From: Nitrospirota bacterium
GTDB lineage: Bacteria; Nitrospirota; Thermodesulfovibrionia; SZUA-242
Reading direction: 5' to 3'
NCBI GenBank assembly: GCA_016212095.1
Contig: JACRHH010000003.1
Coordinates: forward strand, 37,014-101,013
DNA length: 64,000 nt
The notes beneath the pieces were generated by a model. That model was not told where the DNA came from. It ran no database searches and worked only from the letters and a program-made list of their open reading frames with translations. The stretch's first letter is position 1. Each line of letters begins with the position of its first letter. This document shows, in pieces, positions 44,811 through 55,136 of the stretch. Position numbers and translations under genes: made by a program.

Positions 44811-46649
44811 TCATGCCGCGCCGAAACTTTCGGCGGTAACAGTCTTCCCGGTTGGCATCCATCGCGCAACACAGCTTCTTATCTGCTCCACCCTGAAGGG
44901 TTTGGTCATGTAATCGTCCATTCCGGCTTCCAGACACTTGTCGCGCACGCCGTCGATGGCGTGGGCCGTGAGGGCTACAATTGGCGTGCGAGGCTGTGAT
45001 GCGCCGCGCGCCGGGTCATTGATGGAGGCTGCTTTCCTTATGGCCTGTGTCGCCTCGAAACCGTCCATCTCCGGCATCTCGCAGTCCATGAAAATAAGAT
45101 CGTAGCGCTTCATGGCCGCCGCCGTTACCGCCTCCATGCCGTTGCACGCGATATCGACATCGCATCCTATTCTTTCGAGAATATGCCGCGCCACTTCCTG
45201 ATTTACGAGATTGTCTTCAACCAGAAGCACATTGGCGGGCAGCTTCTCCGGCGCCGCCATTGCCGGCTCCGGTTCACCGGTTGCCGAGCCCCCGGCGCCC
45301 ACAAGCCGCCTGACGCATTCATACAGGGCCGACTGGCGCACTGGCTTGCTGTGTATCTCCGTAATTCCGTGCTCCAGTGTTTCCTCGGACGGCATGAGAT
45401 TGCCGATGCCCGACAGTATCACGGTTTTTGGCGAACCAAAAGCCGGACTTGAATTGATGATCTGGGCCAGCTCGATGCCGTCCATGCCGGGCATGCACAT
45501 GTCTATCAGCGCGATGTCGTGCGACAGGCCGGCCTTGCGCGTTTCCCGCAGAATCGTTAGCGCCTCCTGCCCGCTCGAAGCCGTGTCATGCACCACTCCC
45601 CATGTGTCGAGCATGTACGCGATCGCGGAAAGGCTGGTTGCGTTGTCGTCAACAACAAGTGCGCGTATCCCTTCCAGCATCCCGAAAACACGAGGTTTTT
45701 TCGTTGCCGTTTTCTGTTTTGCCAGCCTTGCGGTGAACCAGAAATGCGCTCCGCCGTCATCATTGTTTTCGAAACCGATGTCGCCGTCCATCAGTTCCAC
45801 TATCTGCTTCGCAATGACAAGGCCAAGTCCTGTTCCGCCGTGCTTGCGCGTGGTGGAACCGTCGCCCTGCATGAACGGCTGAAAGATGTTTGTCACGGCC
45901 CCGGATGATATGCCTATTCCCGTATCCTTGACCGAGAAGCGTATGATGCATTCATCCCGGCTGTCGATCAGCGTCTGCGTTTCCACGAAGATTTCGCCTT
46001 TTTCGGTGAATTTGACCGCGTTGCTTATGAGGTTGGTCAGCACCTGCCGTATCCTCACCGGATCGCCGATCATGTCGGAAGGCACGCCCCTGTGGACGAG
46101 CATGACCATGTCCAACCCCTTTCTTTGGGCCGGCTCGCTGAAAAGCTCCACCACCATGTCAACTGTGGTATGCAGGTCGAATTCGATCCGTTCCAGCGTC
46201 AGCTTGCCCGCCTCTATTTTGGACAGATCGAGTATGTCGTTGATGATGCTAAGGAGCACCTCGCCGGAAGTGTGGGCTATCTCCGCGAATTTGCGCTGTC
46301 TGTCGCTCAACCCGCTGTCGAGCAGAAGCTGGATCATGCCAAGGATGCCGTTCATGGGGGTTCTGATCTCGTGGCTCATGCTGGCAAGGAAAGCAGATTT
46401 CGCCTTGTTGGCGGTTTCGGCGGCCTCCTTGGCGGTGTTCAGCTCATTTGTTCTGGCAAACACCTCCTCTTCAAGCCGGTCATGATACCTGCGCAATTCG
46501 GCGTCGCGCTCCTCGACCTCATGGTTGAATCCGTCAACAAGCTGCCCTATTTCGCCGCCGCCGGTGTTTACCGCCCGGATGGAGAAATTTTTCTCCGCCG
46601 AAACCTTCTTCATGGCATTTCCCGGTTGCATGGGCGGGCCGGCAATCAT
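44811..46649 (-). CDS. Hybrid histidine kinase lacking a sensor domain (HK-REC-REC)
   Basis: 612 residues. It begins inside what looks like the second half of a HAMP domain ([27 protein letters not shown]) with no membrane span, then coiled coil, HisKA ([12 protein letters not shown]), HATPase (DTGIGIS, GGTGLGL), a first receiver ([12 protein letters not shown]) and a second receiver ([12 protein letters not shown]). The ATG overlaps the preceding kinase's TGA (ATGA). The missing sensor part suggests it takes signals through the upstream kinase or by an N-terminal deletion. Confidence 0.9.
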   Translation of the reverse strand: MIAGPPMQPGNAMKKVSAEKNFSIRAVNTGGGEIGQLVDGFNHEVEERDAELRRYHDRLEEEVFARTNELNTAKEAAETANKAKSAFLASMSHEIRTPMNGILGMIQLLLDSGLSDRQRKFAEIAHTSGEVLLSIINDILDLSKIEAGKLTLERIEFDLHTTVDMVVELFSEPAQRKGLDMVMLVHRGVPSDMIGDPVRIRQVLTNLISNAVKFTEKGEIFVETQTLIDSRDECIIRFSVKDTGIGISSGAVTNIFQPFMQGDGSTTRKHGGTGLGLVIAKQIVELMDGDIGFENNDDGGAHFWFTARLAKQKTATKKPRVFGMLEGIRALVVDDNATSLSAIAYMLDTWGVVHDTASSGQEALTILRETRKAGLSHDIALIDMCMPGMDGIELAQIINSSPAFGSPKTVILSGIGNLMPSEETLEHGITEIHSKPVRQSALYECVRRLVGAGGSATGEPEPAMAAPEKLPANVLLVEDNLVNQEVARHILERIGCDVDIACNGMEAVTAAAMKRYDLIFMDCEMPEMDGFEATQAIRKAASINDPARGASQPRTPIVALTAHAIDGVRDKCLEAGMDDYMTKPFRVEQIRSCVARWMPTGKTVTAESFGAA

Positions 46650-47419
46650 TCGCCGGAAGCCATGCAGGCCGGAATGGTTATTGTTACCGTTGTTCCCATG
46701 TCTCTGGCGCTTCTGATGCCCAATTTAGCGCCGCATTGCCTGATGGCTCCATGAACTATCGAAAGTCCGAGTCCGCTCCCTCCGCCGGTATCCTTTGTGG
46801 TGAAAAACGGCTCGAACATCTTCAGCATCACCTCATCCGTCATGCCGGTTCCGGTATCGGAGATGGAAAGCTCCACGAATGCGCATTTGGCGCGAACACG
46901 GGATCGGGAATTGCGGATGCAGCGGGTTGCAATGTTCACCATGCCGCCGGTCGGCATGGCTTCGGCGGCGTTGATGACAATGTTGCGGATGGCGATCTCC
47001 ATTAGCGACGCGATGGTCAGAACCCTGGGCGCATCCGGATCGAGTTCGGTGTCGATCGTGATGCTGTCGGGCAGGATGCCTTTCATGCCTGAAACAGACC
47101 ACGACACCAGGCTGTTGATGTCCACCGGCATTGCCTGCCCTTGATGCTTTCCGGCAAACAGTGCCACGCTTCCGGTGAGATCGACCGCTTTCCAGGCGAG
47201 TTTCAGGCTTTTTTCCAGATGCGTGTAGACCTGATCCTCCGGCTTGAGCTTCATCAGCGACAGTTCGGTCAAAGTGATGATTCCGGTAAGGTAATTGTTT
47301 ACCTTGTGCGAGAATCCGGCAGCCAGACGCTCGGCGGCTGTCATGCCATGGCTGCCGCATGAGATCGGCCCGGCGTCGCGGACATCTCTTGCCGATGCGT
47401 TCACCTGAAATTCGCCCAT
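46646..47419 (-). CDS. Soluble histidine kinase
   Basis: 257 residues from ATG 47419, chosen because GAGGTGAG lies 9 bases upstream; in-frame starts further up exist. HisKA-like [11 protein letters not shown] (H38), N-box [14 protein letters not shown]1 [11 protein letters not shown]2 [18 protein letters not shown]. No sensor or membrane domain. Stop-start overlap (4 bases) with the hybrid kinase implies coupled translation. Confidence 0.85.
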   Translation of the reverse strand: MGEFQVNASARDVRDAGPISCGSHGMTAAERLAAGFSHKVNNYLTGIITLTELSLMKLKPEDQVYTHLEKSLKLAWKAVDLTGSVALFAGKHQGQAMPVDINSLVSWSVSGMKGILPDSITIDTELDPDAPRVLTIASLMEIAIRNIVINAAEAMPTGGMVNIATRCIRNSRSRVRAKCAFVELSISDTGTGMTDEVMLKMFEPFFTTKDTGGGSGLGLSIVHGAIRQCGAKLGIRSARDMGTTVTITIPACMASGE

Positions 47420-47502
47420 ATGAATTCTCACCTCTTTCATAAGCTGGGCAAGCACACTACACGAACCATGCCACAAACGGGAATGGCTTCGCGGCGCGAA
47501 AT

Positions 47503-47523
47503 CCATGAATTCTTGATTCATGG
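47503..47523 (-). promoter_or_regulatory. Inverted repeat upstream of kinase operon
   Basis: CCATGAAT-TCTTG-ATTCATGG, an 8-bp perfect inverted repeat with 5-base loop, 84 bases upstream of the soluble kinase start in the 175-base gap. Could be a binding site for the NtrC-type regulator; no good sigma-54 box was found beside it. Confidence 0.4.
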
Positions 47524-47594
47524 CAACATGAGGAAAGTTGACCGGTGTAAAAGAAAGTTAACGGAATCCGCGGGGTGCGCTGCTTGCCGCGTTG

Positions 47595-49006
<1,412 letters not shown>

Positions 49007-49010
<4 letters not shown>

Positions 49011-50053
49011 GGCGAAGCCGCAAGTGGATTGGCGGCGATGGCGGGAAGCATCACGATGGCTGTTGTTCCTTCGCCGGGTGACGACCGGAATTCCATTGTT
49101 CCGCCGTATTTCTGGACAATTGAAAGCGAAATGCTGAGCCCAAGCCCCATGCCGCTTCCCTTTCGCGTCGTGAAGAATGGCTCGAAGATGTGATCAATCT
49201 CCTCCAGTGTCATTCCGCCGCCATCGTCGGTCACGCTCAAGGTTACCATTGAGTTTTTTTCGTCGAACCATGTTGAAATGTCTATACCGCCGGATTCGCC
49301 GGATACGCCGGTTCTGGCGGATGTGGCGGAAAGAGCCTTGAGCGCGTTTGAAAGAAGGTTGATCACCACTCGCGCAAGCGCCCTTTGGTTTCCGCGCACA
49401 GGCGGCAGATTGTCCGCAAGGCGGAACTTGCAGGAATCGGCTCTGCTTCGAATCTCATGATTCATGATGATGACGGCGTCCCTGATCGACGAGTTTATGT
49501 CGGCGCTCTCGTTTACGGTTTCCGATGTCGATGTCGTGGCGCCCCGTATGCTTGTGACAATCTCGCTGATTCTGGCCGAGCCGTCGGCGATTCCGGCGAT
49601 AATGCCGCCGACAATGTCGCCTCTGTCCGCATACGAGAATCCGCCAATAGTGAAGTCGCCGTACTCCTCAAGGCGCTTTTTAAGAATGCGGTCGGTATCG
49701 TCCCAAATATCGGCCAGAATCTGGGCATTTGTCATTATGAAATTGTTCGGATTGTTTATCTCGTGGGCTATTCCGGCTGCAAGCATGCCAAGCTGGGCAA
49801 GATGCCAGTCTTGCGCCACGTTTTCCTCAAGCACAATCCGTTGGCTGACGTCCCGAAGGCAGGCATGGCGTTTTCTCTCGATTGCCGCGTCGCCAAGCTG
49901 TCCGGCAAGATCATGAATGACCGAAACGAGCTCTTTTTTTGAAAGAGAGGAAAGGCCGGAATATCGCGTCTTGCGCGCTTGTGAACCTTTCGGGTCGTGA
50001 AGCGAGCCGATAGCCGGAACTTTGCCGGCTTCTGTCTCCCTGATATTTTCCAT
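49007..50053 (-). CDS. Sensor histidine kinase, partner of the NtrC-type regulator
   Basis: 348 residues, no membrane span. HisKA-like GMLAAGIAHEINNPNNFIMTN, N-box VVINLLSNALKAL, G1 VTDDGGGM, FFTTRKGSGMGLGLS. The N-terminus (1-90) has no recognised sensor domain, so input is probably cytoplasmic or via a partner. 4-base overlap with the regulator gene defines a two-component operon. Confidence 0.9.
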
Positions 50054-50110
50054 ATGACAACCACCCCTGTCAGCCGGATATGCTCAACCTGAATCCGGGC
50101 CGATTAGGGG

Positions 50111-50139
50111 AATATCCCATGAAAACTGGCTGGTGTCAA
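50111..50139 (-). promoter_or_regulatory. Candidate promoter of kinase-regulator operon
   Basis: Minus-strand TTGACA (50134-50139), 17 bases, GATATT (50111-50116), 58 bases upstream of the kinase start. Confidence 0.4.
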
Positions 50140-50210
50140 ATTGTGAATAATGAGTTCATAATGTTGACGGATTAGTGAATGTTGTGAATGACGCATGAGT
50201 CCGGGGAAGG

Positions 50211-50262
50211 TTGACAGTGTTCCGCATTTTCCTTACGATTGAAGTAAGACACTTATTTCCTT
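50211..50262 (+). promoter_or_regulatory. Promoter and operator of AbrB/PIN pair
   Basis: TTGACA (50211-50216), 17 bases, TACGAT (50234-50239). CTTAC (50232-50236) and GTAAG (50244-50248) form an inverted repeat over the -10 box, and TTCCTTAC recurs downstream near 50248-50262. This fits repression by the AbrB-type antitoxin. Confidence 0.5.
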
Positions 50263-50277
50263 ACCTGGAGGATCTCG

Positions 50278-50505
50278 ATGATAGTGGCAAAAGTTACATC
50301 CAAGGGGCAGGTGACTATTCCTAAAAAGGTCAGGGACAGGCTGGGCGTGCACCCGGGCGAGGATGTGGGGTTTGAGGAGACTGGGGGAGTGGTTGTGATA
50401 ACAAAGGCGGTGGCCAAATCGCCATTCGACAAATGGGTCGGCAAACTCGCAGAGCTTGAGGGGCGGAAGAGTGATGATCTGGTGAAGGAGCTGCGAGGGC
50501 ATTGA
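50278..50505 (+). CDS. AbrB/MazE-type (SpoVT-AbrB) antitoxin
   Basis: 75 residues. AKVTSKGQVTIPKKVRDRLGVHPGEDVGFEE is the swapped-hairpin DNA-binding fold. GGAGGATCTC precedes the ATG. Its TGA overlaps the toxin's TTG start (TTGA). The C-terminal half (KWVGKLAELEGRKSDDLVKELRGH) should bind the PIN toxin. Confidence 0.9.
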   Translation: MIVAKVTSKGQVTIPKKVRDRLGVHPGEDVGFEETGGVVVITKAVAKSPFDKWVGKLAELEGRKSDDLVKELRGH

Positions 50506-50987
50506 TCACTGCGGTCGATACCAATATCCTGCTCGACATCCTTATTCCCGGCGAGCCGCACAGCGAATCCTCGAAAAGTCTTCTGGACAGGCATCTGGCA
50601 AGCGGCAAGCTGATCCTGTGCGAAGTGGTTTTTGCCGAACTTGCCGCCCGGTTTCCATCTGAGCAGGAACTGAAGCTGTTCCTTGCCGAAACCGGCATGA
50701 GGCTTGTCCCGTCCAATGAAAAATCGCTTCATATAGCCGGGATGCGATGGGCCGAATTTGCGCGGAGGAGCAGGAAAGACCGTTTTTCCTGCGGCAACTG
50801 CGGCGCTGTTTTTGGCGCGGCCTGCCCGGAGTGCAAGGCAGCGCTTACAAAAAGACAGCTTGTCCTTGGCGATTTTCTGATCGGCGCTCATGCCCTTGTT
50901 CATGCCGACTGTCTGCTTTCGAGAGACCTCGGAGTGTACAAGAGCAATTTCCCCGGCCTGAAAGTAGTGGGTTCGGCTGTTTTATAA
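50502..50987 (+). CDS. PIN-domain toxin with zinc-ribbon insertion
   Basis: 161 residues from a TTG. PIN residues: AVDTNILLDIL, VVFAELAARF, LGDFLIGAHAL and RDLGVYK. Between helices sits CGNCGAVFGAACPEC (about residues 99-113), two CxxC knuckles that would bind one zinc. The insertion lengthens it compared with usual 130-140 residue VapC proteins. Probably an RNase held by the AbrB antitoxin; the ribbon may shape RNA choice, which is inference. Confidence 0.85.
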   Translation: MITAVDTNILLDILIPGEPHSESSKSLLDRHLASGKLILCEVVFAELAARFPSEQELKLFLAETGMRLVPSNEKSLHIAGMRWAEFARRSRKDRFSCGNCGAVFGAACPECKAALTKRQLVLGDFLIGAHALVHADCLLSRDLGVYKSNFPGLKVVGSAVL

Positions 50988-51016
50988 TGAAGCAAGATAA
51001 TTAAGTCGGTTTGCAC

Positions 51017-51628
51017 ATGATTATGAAAATGACTAAAACGCAGATTGACCGGTTGGGCGACCGCTTGAAGGTAGGCAAGGTCAGCGAAGCCGACTTGCGC
51101 CTTCTCGATCAATATCGTCTTTCTTTTGCAGACGCTTACAACATGGTTGCAGGAGCCATCCGCAAGGAACTTGGGCTTGAGCCAACGGGCAGGCCGGCAA
51201 AATCGACACCTTCCATTGTTGACAAGCTGCGACGGGAAAGCATCCGGCTAACGCAGATTCAGGACATCGCCGGTTGCAGACTGATTGTGTCGGACATCAA
51301 GGCTCAGGATAGCGTTGTTAACCGGCTGAGCGGTTTATTAAAGACGGTTCATATAATGGATCGTCGCGAAAAGCCGAGCCACGGCTATCGGGCGGTTCAT
51401 GTTATTGCGAGTCACGATGCTAAAATGGTTGAAATTCAGGTCAGAACCGAACTTCAGCACATGTGGGCAGAGTGTTCTGAAAAGATGGCGGATTCAAAGG
51501 GTTCGGAGATCAAATATGGCGGCGGCGATGAAGCCACCAAATCTTTTCTCAATGCGCTATCGGATTTTATTGCAATGAAAGAAACGCATGTTGATGGGAC
51601 AGGAGTAAGCGATGCTATTTCTAATTGA
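51017..51628 (+). CDS. Stand-alone RelA/SpoT synthetase-domain protein (possible toxSAS)
   Basis: About 203 residues from ATG 51017 (ATGs at 51023 and 51029 also possible; weak ribosome site). Synthetase motifs: IQDIAGCRLIV (82-91), DRREKPSHGYRAVHV (115-129) and VEIQVRTELQHMWAE (138-152). There is no HD hydrolase, TGS or ACT domain. Such small alarmone synthetases make (p)ppGpp, or in toxSAS toxins make (pp)pApp or pyrophosphorylate tRNA. A 79-residue gene overlaps its end and the previous genes are a toxin-antitoxin pair, so a toxin role is possible. Confidence 0.8.
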   Translation: MIMKMTKTQIDRLGDRLKVGKVSEADLRLLDQYRLSFADAYNMVAGAIRKELGLEPTGRPAKSTPSIVDKLRRESIRLTQIQDIAGCRLIVSDIKAQDSVVNRLSGLLKTVHIMDRREKPSHGYRAVHVIASHDAKMVEIQVRTELQHMWAECSEKMADSKGSEIKYGGGDEATKSFLNALSDFIAMKETHVDGTGVSDAISN

Positions 51629-51851
51629 ATATGACCGTGACCAAGGTCGAGTTGTTTTAATGAAGTCGTTCGACGAAACCCAGCACCGGGCAGCCGAGGA
51701 GGCCCGGCTGGAGAGGGAGCTTGACTTGAACCGCAATGGAATAGAACGCGAGGTTGTCATCCTCGAAGCCGCAAGCGAGGAAGCGTTGCGCAAAACCCAC
51801 AGGCGCTACTTCGAGGACTTGGCCGCGCTTGCACATGCGCCAGCGCTGTGA
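51612..51851 (+). CDS. Small acidic partner of the RelA/SpoT-like protein
   Basis: 79 residues. Overlaps the synthetase gene by 17 bases and the following YhiN gene by 4. MLFLIEYDRDQGRVVLMKSF is a beta pair; the rest (RAAEEARLERELDLN..., EVVILEAASEEALRKTHRRYF) is helical and charged. No known family recognised. The overlap suggests balanced synthesis with the synthetase, as in antitoxin pairs. Confidence 0.7.
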   Translation: MLFLIEYDRDQGRVVLMKSFDETQHRAAEEARLERELDLNRNGIEREVVILEAASEEALRKTHRRYFEDLAALAHAPAL

Positions 51852-53191
51852 CAGGGAAGGATTCCGATAACCGCCGCAAAAGGATAATAATAATCGGCGG
51901 CGGCGCTGCCGGACTCATGGCGGCGGGATGGGCAGCCGAATGCGGCGCGGATGTGATGGTTCTTGAGCGGATGAGCCGTCCTGGCCGCAAGCTTCGTATC
52001 ACCGGCAAGGGCCGGTGCAATATAACCAACATTGCGCCGATGGCCGAGTTTATTGGGCATTTCGGGCGCACTGGAAGATTTCTCCGTCACGCATTTGCCG
52101 AATTTTTCTCAAACGATCTTGTCGCATTCCTCGATTCCCTTGGCGTGCCGACGGTTGTTGAACAGGGCGGGCGGGTGTTTCCGGCAAGCGGGCGGGCGGA
52201 GGACATCGTCAACGCCTTGCAAAACTGGGCGATTGGCCGGGGCGCGAGCATCAGGATGGATGAACGGGTGACCGGGCTTGTTATTGCCGACGAAAAAATT
52301 GCCGGAGTGCGGGCAGGGAAGGGCGCATATGACGCAGACGCCCTGATTGTGGCCACCGGCGGCGCGTCGTATCCGGCCACCGGCTCGTCGGGCGACGGTT
52401 ACAGGCTTGCCCGCGACGCCGGACACACGATTGTTCCGGTTCGACCGGCGCTTGTGCCGCTGGTTACGGCTGGCGATATCGCCGGGCGATTGCAGGGATT
52501 AAGCCTGAAAAACGTGAGCGCGAAGGCGTGGGCCGACGGGAAAAAGATTGTGGAGGAATTCGGCGAGATGCTGTTCACGCATTTCGGCGTGTCGGGGCCG
52601 ATAATTCTCACAATCAGCGGAACAGTCGCGGACGCTCTGCGGGAGGGGAAAAAGGTTGAAGTTTCAATCGATCTGAAACCGGCGCTCGACGACAAAAAAC
52701 TGGACGACCGCCTTGTGCGCGACCTGAACGAGCACGGCAAAAAGCAGCTTGGCTCGATGCTCAAGGAGCTTCTGCCGAAGTCGCTGATTTCCGTCTGCAC
52801 CGATTTGACCGGCCTGGATCCGGCGCTTCCGGCCAATCAGGTGAGCGCGCAGCAGCGGAAGCGCCTGCGGTTGTGGCTGAAGGATTTCCGGCTGGATATT
52901 ACGGCAACCCGGCCAATTGACGAGGCCATCGTTACCGCCGGCGGAGTGAAAACGTCGGAGGTTGACCCCAAAACCATGGAGTCGCGGATTGTAAAAGGGC
53001 TGTATTTCGCCGGAGAGGTGCTTGACATCGACGCCGACACCGGAGGCTACAACCTGCAGGCCGCGTTTTCAACCGGGCGGCTCGCCGGAGTATCCGCTGG
53101 CGGCTCGTCAAGTCTCGCCGGAGTATCCGCTGGCGGCTCGTCAAGTCTCGCCGGAAGATCCGCTCAGGATTTTATTTTTTTGTCCGAGTAG
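51848..53191 (+). CDS. YhiN/HI0933-family flavoprotein
   Basis: 447 residues from a GTG overlapping the previous stop. FAD-binding GGGAAGLMAAGWAAE, then SRPGRKLRITGKGRCNITN, VATGGASYPATGSSGDGY, AGGVKTSEVDP and FAGEVLDIDADTGGYNLQAAFSTG. A reductase-like enzyme of uncertain substrate. After residue about 410 the normal C-terminus is extended by a repeated LAGVSAGGSSS segment from a 33-bp tandem duplication. Confidence 0.93.
   Translation: MTGKDSDNRRKRIIIIGGGAAGLMAAGWAAECGADVMVLERMSRPGRKLRITGKGRCNITNIAPMAEFIGHFGRTGRFLRHAFAEFFSNDLVAFLDSLGVPTVVEQGGRVFPASGRAEDIVNALQNWAIGRGASIRMDERVTGLVIADEKIAGVRAGKGAYDADALIVATGGASYPATGSSGDGYRLARDAGHTIVPVRPALVPLVTAGDIAGRLQGLSLKNVSAKAWADGKKIVEEFGEMLFTHFGVSGPIILTISGTVADALREGKKVEVSIDLKPALDDKKLDDRLVRDLNEHGKKQLGSMLKELLPKSLISVCTDLTGLDPALPANQVSAQQRKRLRLWLKDFRLDITATRPIDEAIVTAGGVKTSEVDPKTMESRIVKGLYFAGEVLDIDADTGGYNLQAAFSTGRLAGVSAGGSSSLAGVSAGGSSSLAGRSAQDFIFLSE
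53081..53163 (+). repeat. 33-bp tandem repeat in YhiN C-terminus
   Basis: Two exact 33-bp copies (53081-53113, 53114-53146) and a partial third (from 53147, two mismatches), in frame, add LAGVSAGGSSS units to the protein end. Confidence 0.9.
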
Positions 53192-53246
53192 AATATTAAC
53201 CATCGGGGCAGTAATCATTTATCTACACTGCGGGAGGGTTTCACTT

Positions 53247-54032
53247 ATGAGGATTGCGGCGGGTGTTCTGTTTCTGGTTTTGGCGTCGCTGACGTTTTCA
53301 GGCGATGCGGATGCGTTTGGCGAGAAGAGGAGAAGGCCGAAGCCGGTCGAATTTGGAAACATTGTCATAAAAAACTATTCGGAGAAAGCCAATATTGCGC
53401 CGGTGATGTTCAACCACTGGCTGCACCGTTCGAAATACACATGCAGGCTCTGCCACATAGACATCGGCTTTGCGATGAAGGCGGGCGAAACCGGGATTAC
53501 CGAGAAGGACAATCTGGCCGGAATGTACTGCGGCGCGTGTCATAACGGCAAGATCGCGTTCGGGCCGGACGATCCGCGCGCGGCAGGCAAGAGCAGAAAC
53601 AGTTGCGAACGATGCCATTCCGTCGGACGAAAGGTGGAATTTACCGGCGATTTCGCCGAGTTCCGCAAGCCGCTTCCGAGGGAGCGGTTCGGCAACGAGA
53701 TAGACTGGATGAAGGCCGAGGAACAGAAAATCATTACATTGACCGACCAGATAGAGGGCATATCGATTAAGCGCAACAAGTTGAAAAACCCCGACAAATT
53801 CGAGATCAACGCAAGAATTGCCGGGATGCCGGACATAATCTTCTCGCACGAGAAGCATACGGTATGGAACGGCTGCGAACTCTGTCATCCCGATCTTTTC
53901 GGCGTGAGGAAGGGCGGAACCGAGTACTCCATGGAAGACATTTTCAACGGCAAGTTTTGCGGCGCATGCCACGGCAAGGTGGCTTTCCCGAACGAGGATT
54001 GTCAGCGATGTCATTCAAAGCCGGTTTTTTAA
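53247..54032 (+). CDS. Periplasmic hexaheme c-type cytochrome
   Basis: 261 residues from ATG 53247 (GGGAGGG site) with a signal peptide ending near DADAF. Six CxxCH heme motifs: CRLCH (66-70), CGACH (95-99), CERCH, CELCH, CGACH, CQRCH. Layout is two similar halves of three hemes. The F-x-H-x2-H pattern around the first motif in each half (MFNHWLH, FSHEKH) supplies distal ligands, as in cytochrome c7/c3 relatives. It probably carries electrons across the periplasm. Its end overlaps the next cytochrome gene by 25 bases. Confidence 0.92.
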   Translation: MRIAAGVLFLVLASLTFSGDADAFGEKRRRPKPVEFGNIVIKNYSEKANIAPVMFNHWLHRSKYTCRLCHIDIGFAMKAGETGITEKDNLAGMYCGACHNGKIAFGPDDPRAAGKSRNSCERCHSVGRKVEFTGDFAEFRKPLPRERFGNEIDWMKAEEQKIITLTDQIEGISIKRNKLKNPDKFEINARIAGMPDIIFSHEKHTVWNGCELCHPDLFGVRKGGTEYSMEDIFNGKFCGACHGKVAFPNEDCQRCHSKPVF

Positions 54033-54817
54033 CCGTTGCGCTGGTTGCAGCCGTTGCGCTGACCGGATGCATGTCGATGGACGCCGAAGAGTCCGAATGG
54101 CACGAACCGGCTGATCCGTCCGACAGCTATTCGCCGACGGCACATGCCTATGGAAATGTCCTTATCAACAGGATGTCGTCAGCAAGCGGAGTTACTCCGG
54201 TTCTATTTTCGCATTGGGCGCATCGTGTCAATTATTCATGCAGGGTTTGCCACTTCGAGCTTAAGTTCGAGTTCAAGGCGAATCAGACCGAGATAACCGA
54301 GGCCGACAACATGGACGGCCAGTTTTGTGGCGCCTGTCATAACGGCACAACAGCATTCGGCCATACAAAGGATAACTGCTCGAAGTGCCACGGCTATGAT
54401 GACGACGAAAACAGGCGGGAGTTTGTTGAAATGGTTACAAAGGCAAATTCGTCGATGATTCAGCCGATAATGCCGAAATCCAGTCACGGCAATAATATCG
54501 ACTGGTCACGCGCGTTGTTGTCCTTAAAGTATAGTCTAGATCCCGGAGTAACCCAGATGCCATACGATTCGGTTCTGGAGCTTTCCGCGGAGGCCGACCG
54601 CATTCCACCCGCCTATTTCCCGCACGGCGAGCATGTGTATATTCTGGATTGCGCGAACTGTCATCCGGATATTTTCAACATCAAGAAGAAAACCACCAGG
54701 CATTTCAGCATGAGATACATAACCCAGGGCCTGTTCTGCGGGGTTTGCCATGGCAAGGTTGCTTTTCCCGTGGACGATTGCGAGCGGTGTCATCCGGCCA
54801 TGAAAGGAAAGGGATGA
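54008..54817 (+). CDS. Hexaheme c-type cytochrome lipoprotein
   Basis: 269 residues. Lipobox LTG-C21 anchors it to a membrane. Six heme motifs: CRVCH, CGACH, CSKCH, CANCH, CGVCH, CERCH, in the same order and spacing style as the upstream protein (LFSHWAH, FPHGEH), so the two are paralogues. Probably a redox partner of the soluble one, perhaps at the outer membrane; no porin gene is adjacent. Confidence 0.92.
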   Translation: MSFKAGFLTVALVAAVALTGCMSMDAEESEWHEPADPSDSYSPTAHAYGNVLINRMSSASGVTPVLFSHWAHRVNYSCRVCHFELKFEFKANQTEITEADNMDGQFCGACHNGTTAFGHTKDNCSKCHGYDDDENRREFVEMVTKANSSMIQPIMPKSSHGNNIDWSRALLSLKYSLDPGVTQMPYDSVLELSAEADRIPPAYFPHGEHVYILDCANCHPDIFNIKKKTTRHFSMRYITQGLFCGVCHGKVAFPVDDCERCHPAMKGKG

Positions 54818-55113
54818 AGAAGACAGCGGCGGCGATTACAGCTTCAGCGTTATTGTCGGCAACGTTATTGTTGCCTTCCGTTGTTTATGCCGGAGATGAT
54901 GAAGGCGGAGTTGTTGCGCGGCTTGAGCGTTTATGCGGGAACACCGAAAATGCCGCCGATCTGACACCCGGCGAGCTTAAGGCTGCGATTGCCGAACTGG
55001 AGGCACTGGATGCCGAAGTCAGGAAATCGGACTATGCGAAAAGGAAGCTGTATCTGTTCCGGATTGGTAAATGCCGGGATTTCATCCGGTTTGCGCTGGA
55101 TGTGAAAAAATAG
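54814..55113 (+). CDS. Small secreted protein of the cytochrome operon
   Basis: 99 residues from ATG 54814, overlapping the cytochrome stop (ATGA). Signal peptide ending VVYAGDD, then a helical domain with two cysteines (ERLCGNTEN and IGKCRDF). No heme motif. Coupled translation suggests it assists the cytochromes. Family not recognised. Confidence 0.75.
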   Translation: MKKTAAAITASALLSATLLLPSVVYAGDDEGGVVARLERLCGNTENAADLTPGELKAAIAELEALDAEVRKSDYAKRKLYLFRIGKCRDFIRFALDVKK

Positions 55114-55136
55114 GGACGGTTCGCGAACCAACCCCT
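55111..55136. repeat. Palindromic hairpin in convergent gap
   Basis: GGTTCGCGAACC (55118-55129) is a perfect palindrome with outer TAGGG/CCCTA arms. It spans the stops of the two convergent genes; it may be a terminator for both or a REP-type element. Confidence 0.55.

Noticed and set aside
54008..54817. Complete outer-membrane porin-cytochrome conduit
   Set aside because: No beta-barrel porin gene is found within the window, so only the cytochromes are claimed.
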